Position numbers and translations under genes: made by a program. Below, piece after piece: positions 62,301 through 64,000 of a DNA stretch of 64,000 nucleotides (within the stretch, counting starts at the first letter, position 1; the number at the start of each line of letters is the position of its first letter). The notes below the pieces were generated by a model. That model saw only the letters and a program-made list of their open reading frames with translations, made no database searches and was not told where the DNA came from. The DNA lies in contig JAEUVJ010000050.1 in the NCBI GenBank assembly GCA_016787085.1, positions 78,839 to 142,838 on the forward strand, given 5' to 3'. This DNA is from Chitinophagaceae bacterium. GTDB lineage: Bacteria; Bacteroidota; Bacteroidia; Chitinophagales; Chitinophagaceae.

Positions 62301-62394
62301 ACTTTGCCTGCGGATCAGAGTAGAAAGCTGTTTGCTGGGAAAATATAGCTGTACTGACAACAGTGGCTATAACTAACAGTACGTGATTCTTCAT
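59359..62394 (-). CDS. Large exported TPR-repeat protein
   Basis: This 1011-residue protein has a signal peptide (NHVLLVIATVVSTAIFSQQ) and then more than 15 TPR or Sel1-like helical repeats throughout, such as YEQTNIVNLSNKEISTMKFHQGYSYFTMQRFAQAKPLF and AIKYYNAYVSAGSPTGGEANAMNGKYNLGYCYLRKENYDAALGFF. It should bind other envelope proteins. The TPR-barrel-HU order is seen in other Bacteroidota; its role is not known to me. The C-terminus is charged (KVEDEESKSSKVSG). Confidence 0.85.
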   Translation of the reverse strand: MKNHVLLVIATVVSTAIFSQQTAFYSDPQAKFKEAKEYFQKEQYNLAYPLLKELQQSVRETDKANHSITVQEISYYTTACALMQNETTAEGKAVEYISSEKNTARVQMMSFHLGEYYFRKQEFANAAQQYEQTNIVNLSNKEISTMKFHQGYSYFTMQRFAQAKPLFNTIRTMKDDPNYMDANYYYGFLSFRDRQYGEALQSFQVVENEKEYATVVPYYIAQIYYIQGKKDEALNYAENKIKTGKSQYYDLELKQMIGHAYFERKEYAKALPYLEDYVKRSQKVRREDLYELSYSYYKANQLTKAIDGFKQLSGKEDSLSQSAMYLLGDAYLKTNQKSNARNAFLFCASNSSNKQQQEVSKYQYAKLSYELGYQDEALNSLRSFLNDYPASTYNEEAKDLLVAVLTNTNNYRDALSLLDGMSSPSANAKRLYPRILYGRATELINDGRLAEAETLIDKALKDPNNGSVLGLLSFWKGELSYRNNKLDEAIKYYNAYVSAGSPTGGEANAMNGKYNLGYCYLRKENYDAALGFFEPLAKNPALNSNELTQDAYIRTADCYFMQKNYSKAKGMYDNVIRFSWPAEDYATFQTAMIAGIKSSKDKIALLGTMNRKFPSSSLVTDANMEIANTYMSDERFNEAIPFYSNVIKSSGNTSLKPQAYLKTGVAYYNLNNNKEAINQYKALISQYPNSPEADNALENVKELYIEDGKPDEYAAFMRQAGRPISVSTEDSLTYSAAETQYNNGNTNAALNAFNGYLQKFPDGVYAIDASFYKGEIYYGKKDWNNALSGYEDVAANAPNRYAEKAVLAAARIYFFELKNYSKAETYYAQLSQITSSQEDKLEAMRGLLRCQYQQQKWADAAATGKELVAAKGSSSDDKSLSNMAIAKSYQAEGKHDLALANFKTVVQLNKAALAAEARYEIANSWFALNKLSDAEKAAFETINKSGSYDYWVTKAYILLGDIYFTQKDYFNAKATFQSIVDNSINPELKTEAQAKLSKVEDEESKSSKVSG

Positions 62395-62572
62395 GTTGGA
62401 ATGTCCTTTAACCGTTGTGGGTTTAACGTCACAAGATTCAAATTATTTCAGGGCTATCCAAACATCATTCCAAACAGGTGTGGATAAGTACAGATAGCGA
62501 ATCTATTTAACATTTTGTTCATGGTTATACCTGTTAAACCGATACGGAAATTGTTGTTATCTTACCTGCCGT

Positions 62573-62983
62573 ATGTTCACTACCGAAACACAATTGCGGG
62601 TACGCTATGCCGAGACTGACCAGATGGGGGTCGTGTATCACAGCAACTATTTTCCTTATTTTGAATCGGCCCGTGCAGAATCCATCCGGCACCTCGGATT
62701 TACCTATGCGGATATGGAAAAAATGGGGGTCATCATGCCCGTCATCGAAGTACAATGCCGGTACATAAGGCCTGCATTATATGATGACCTGCTGACCGTA
62801 AAAGTGATATTGAAAGAATTGCCGGTGCATCACAAGATCGAGTTCCATCACGAGGTATTGAATGAAAAAGAAGAACTGCTTGCCACCGCCAGGATCATTT
62901 TGTATTTTATGGAAGCAAAAACGATGAAACGAACCACCATGCCGGAACCCTTATTGAAAAAACTACAACCTTATTTCAGCTGA
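62573..62983 (+). CDS. YbgC/FadM-type acyl-CoA thioesterase
   Basis: This 136-residue hot-dog fold protein has the family block RYAETDQMGVVYHSNYFPYFESAR (about residues 10-33) with the catalytic Asp and the His nearby, and GVIMPVIEVQCRYIRPALYDDLLTVKVIL. It hydrolyses acyl-CoA or acyl-carrier thioesters. Normal length. It is translationally linked to the next gene (3-base gap). Confidence 0.9.
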   Translation: MFTTETQLRVRYAETDQMGVVYHSNYFPYFESARAESIRHLGFTYADMEKMGVIMPVIEVQCRYIRPALYDDLLTVKVILKELPVHHKIEFHHEVLNEKEELLATARIILYFMEAKTMKRTTMPEPLLKKLQPYFS

Positions 62984-62985
62984 TC

Positions 62986-64000
62986 ATGTCTATGGAAAAT
63001 CATTCAGAATTACCACAGGAAAATAATGCAGGGAATGATCCTTCTGCTGAAATGCCTGTCATATACCCGCCGAAACCGCCGGCGGAAGAACCCAAAAGCC
63101 GGGCACAGGTCTGGCTCCGGTCCATCAGCAGCCTTGCCTTATATCTCGCTATCGGCTATTATTTCTTCAATCAGAACTGGACACTGGTATTAGTGCTTAC
63201 TGGTGTAGTAGTCTTTCATGAGCTGGGGCATTTTCTTGCCATGAAGTTCTACAACTATACAGATCTGGGTATCTTCTTTATACCGTTGGTGGGGGCTTAT
63301 GCATCGGGGAAAAAACGGGAGGTATCACAATTGCAATCCTCAGTCATCTTGCTGGCAGGTCCCGTTCCGGGTATTATTATTGGGATCATTTTACAGCTCA
63401 CCGGTCAATATTTCACTGACGATCCTTATCAACTGCACTTACTCAATAATATTTCCTGGATACTGATTTTTCTCAACCTGCTGAACCTGCTTCCTATTTA
63501 TCCTTTAGATGGAGGACAATTACTGAACCGCCTGTTCCTTGACAGCAGCCAGATCATCAGCAAAATATTCCTGTTCTTGTCTATCGGCCTCCTGGTCTGG
63601 TTTGCCTTATATGGAATGGACAGGCCCTTTTATCCCCTGCTTGTCATCCCGGTCTTTCTTTTGTCCAGATTAGTGACCGACACCCACTATGATAAACTGA
63701 CAAAAAAAGTAGAAGACGAGGGCTTTGACCTGAACACCACGTATGAAGAGATCAGCGATGAGGATTACTGGAAGATCAGGAATATCCTTATCCGTAACCA
63801 TAGTTCGCTAAAAGATGTGGCAGAGGCGCCGCCATACGAGTACTCGCATAAAGAAGAACAAATAAAGACCCTGGTGCAAAACCTGTTGCAGCGCACCATC
63901 CTGCAGGATCTTTCGCTTACCGGCAAGTTCATCATCATCCTGCTGTGGATCGCCTGTTTTGCGGCCCCGGTATTGGTGGGTATGCCGCTGCGTTTCTTCT
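62986..64000 (+). CDS. Site-2 protease family protein (M50), 3' end outside window
   Basis: This 338-residue open frame begins MSMENHSELPQ and runs off the right edge. It has a Pro-rich N-terminus, a transmembrane segment (about residues 52-70), HELGH (His78, Glu79, His82) in a second segment, and the LDG motif (Asp175) in LLPIYPLDGGQLLN, which is the M50 pattern. A further hydrophobic region is at about 190-220, then a soluble domain. It cleaves within the membrane, releasing regulatory or signal-peptide remnants. The substrate is unknown. Confidence 0.9.
   Translation, partial: MSMENHSELPQENNAGNDPSAEMPVIYPPKPPAEEPKSRAQVWLRSISSLALYLAIGYYFFNQNWTLVLVLTGVVVFHELGHFLAMKFYNYTDLGIFFIPLVGAYASGKKREVSQLQSSVILLAGPVPGIIIGIILQLTGQYFTDDPYQLHLLNNISWILIFLNLLNLLPIYPLDGGQLLNRLFLDSSQIISKIFLFLSIGLLVWFALYGMDRPFYPLLVIPVFLLSRLVTDTHYDKLTKKVEDEGFDLNTTYEEISDEDYWKIRNILIRNHSSLKDVAEAPPYEYSHKEEQIKTLVQNLLQRTILQDLSLTGKFIIILLWIACFAAPVLVGMPLRFF

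Overview
The window looks like a chromosomal segment of a Bacteroidota bacterium, probably of the Chitinophagaceae or a close relative. The grounds are C-terminal type IX secretion (T9SS) sorting domains on three proteins, Bacteroidota-type promoters (TTTG, about 20 bases, TAnnTTTG; best before rpsJ), a bacillithiol BshB1, a cysteine-type CcmE and many beta-barrel, VCBS and IPT proteins. The family-level assignment is inference. No rRNA, CRISPR array or insertion sequence was seen. One tRNA is present, a tRNA-Ser(TGA).

Region 1 (1-9271, + strand) is the 3' end of an extracellular contractile injection system (eCIS) locus. It holds the tail of a PKD-domain protein, a tape-measure protein, a subtilisin-like protease with a lamin-tail domain, a peptidoglycan-binding CHAP hydrolase, two DUF4157 cargo-type proteins with different C-termini, and the eCIS AAA+ ATPase. 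None of the enzymes has a signal peptide, which fits loading into a particle in the cytoplasm. The locus stops 64 bases before tRNA-Ser(TGA) and its terminator.

Region 2 (9300-20300) holds single genes: a LacI-type regulator, two PlsC-like acyltransferases, a T9SS-exported protein, ribosomal protein S1, a flavoprotein of the HI0933 family, two circularly permuted papain-fold proteins and methionine aminopeptidase.

Region 3 (19464-32321, - strand) is the S10-spc operon, rpsJ to secY-map, from a near-perfect promoter at 32290-32321. Its spacers are unusually wide and are filled with degenerate tandem repeats of 7 (sometimes 8) bases, hairpins and a pseudoknot-capable repeat. The genes usually found beyond map (infA, rpmJ, rpsM, rpsK, rpsD, rpoA, rplQ) and before fusA (rpsL, rpsG) are absent. 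A 5.2-kb gene for a surface protein with 11 IPT domains and 14 VCBS repeats sits between rpsJ and fusA.

Region 4 (38200-64000) is housekeeping and metabolism: EF-G with a long structured leader, FrnE, an exported amidohydrolase, a histone H1-like protein, YggS, acyl-CoA dehydrogenase, CcmE-CcmF (cytochrome c maturation), a DUF4294 protein, BshB1, a fatty acid desaturase, AguB-AguA (agmatine to putrescine), an M43 metalloprotease, glutaminyl cyclotransferase, a methyltransferase, an envelope operon (TPR protein, beta-barrel, HU-CCDC81-like protein), a YbgC-type thioesterase and the start of a site-2 protease.

The least explained signals are the eCIS cargo genes, including a perfect 13-bp hairpin at a domain junction, the 7-base repeat arrays that also enter the yggS coding region, and a 23-bp inverted repeat whose second copy is translated at the N-terminus of BshB1.
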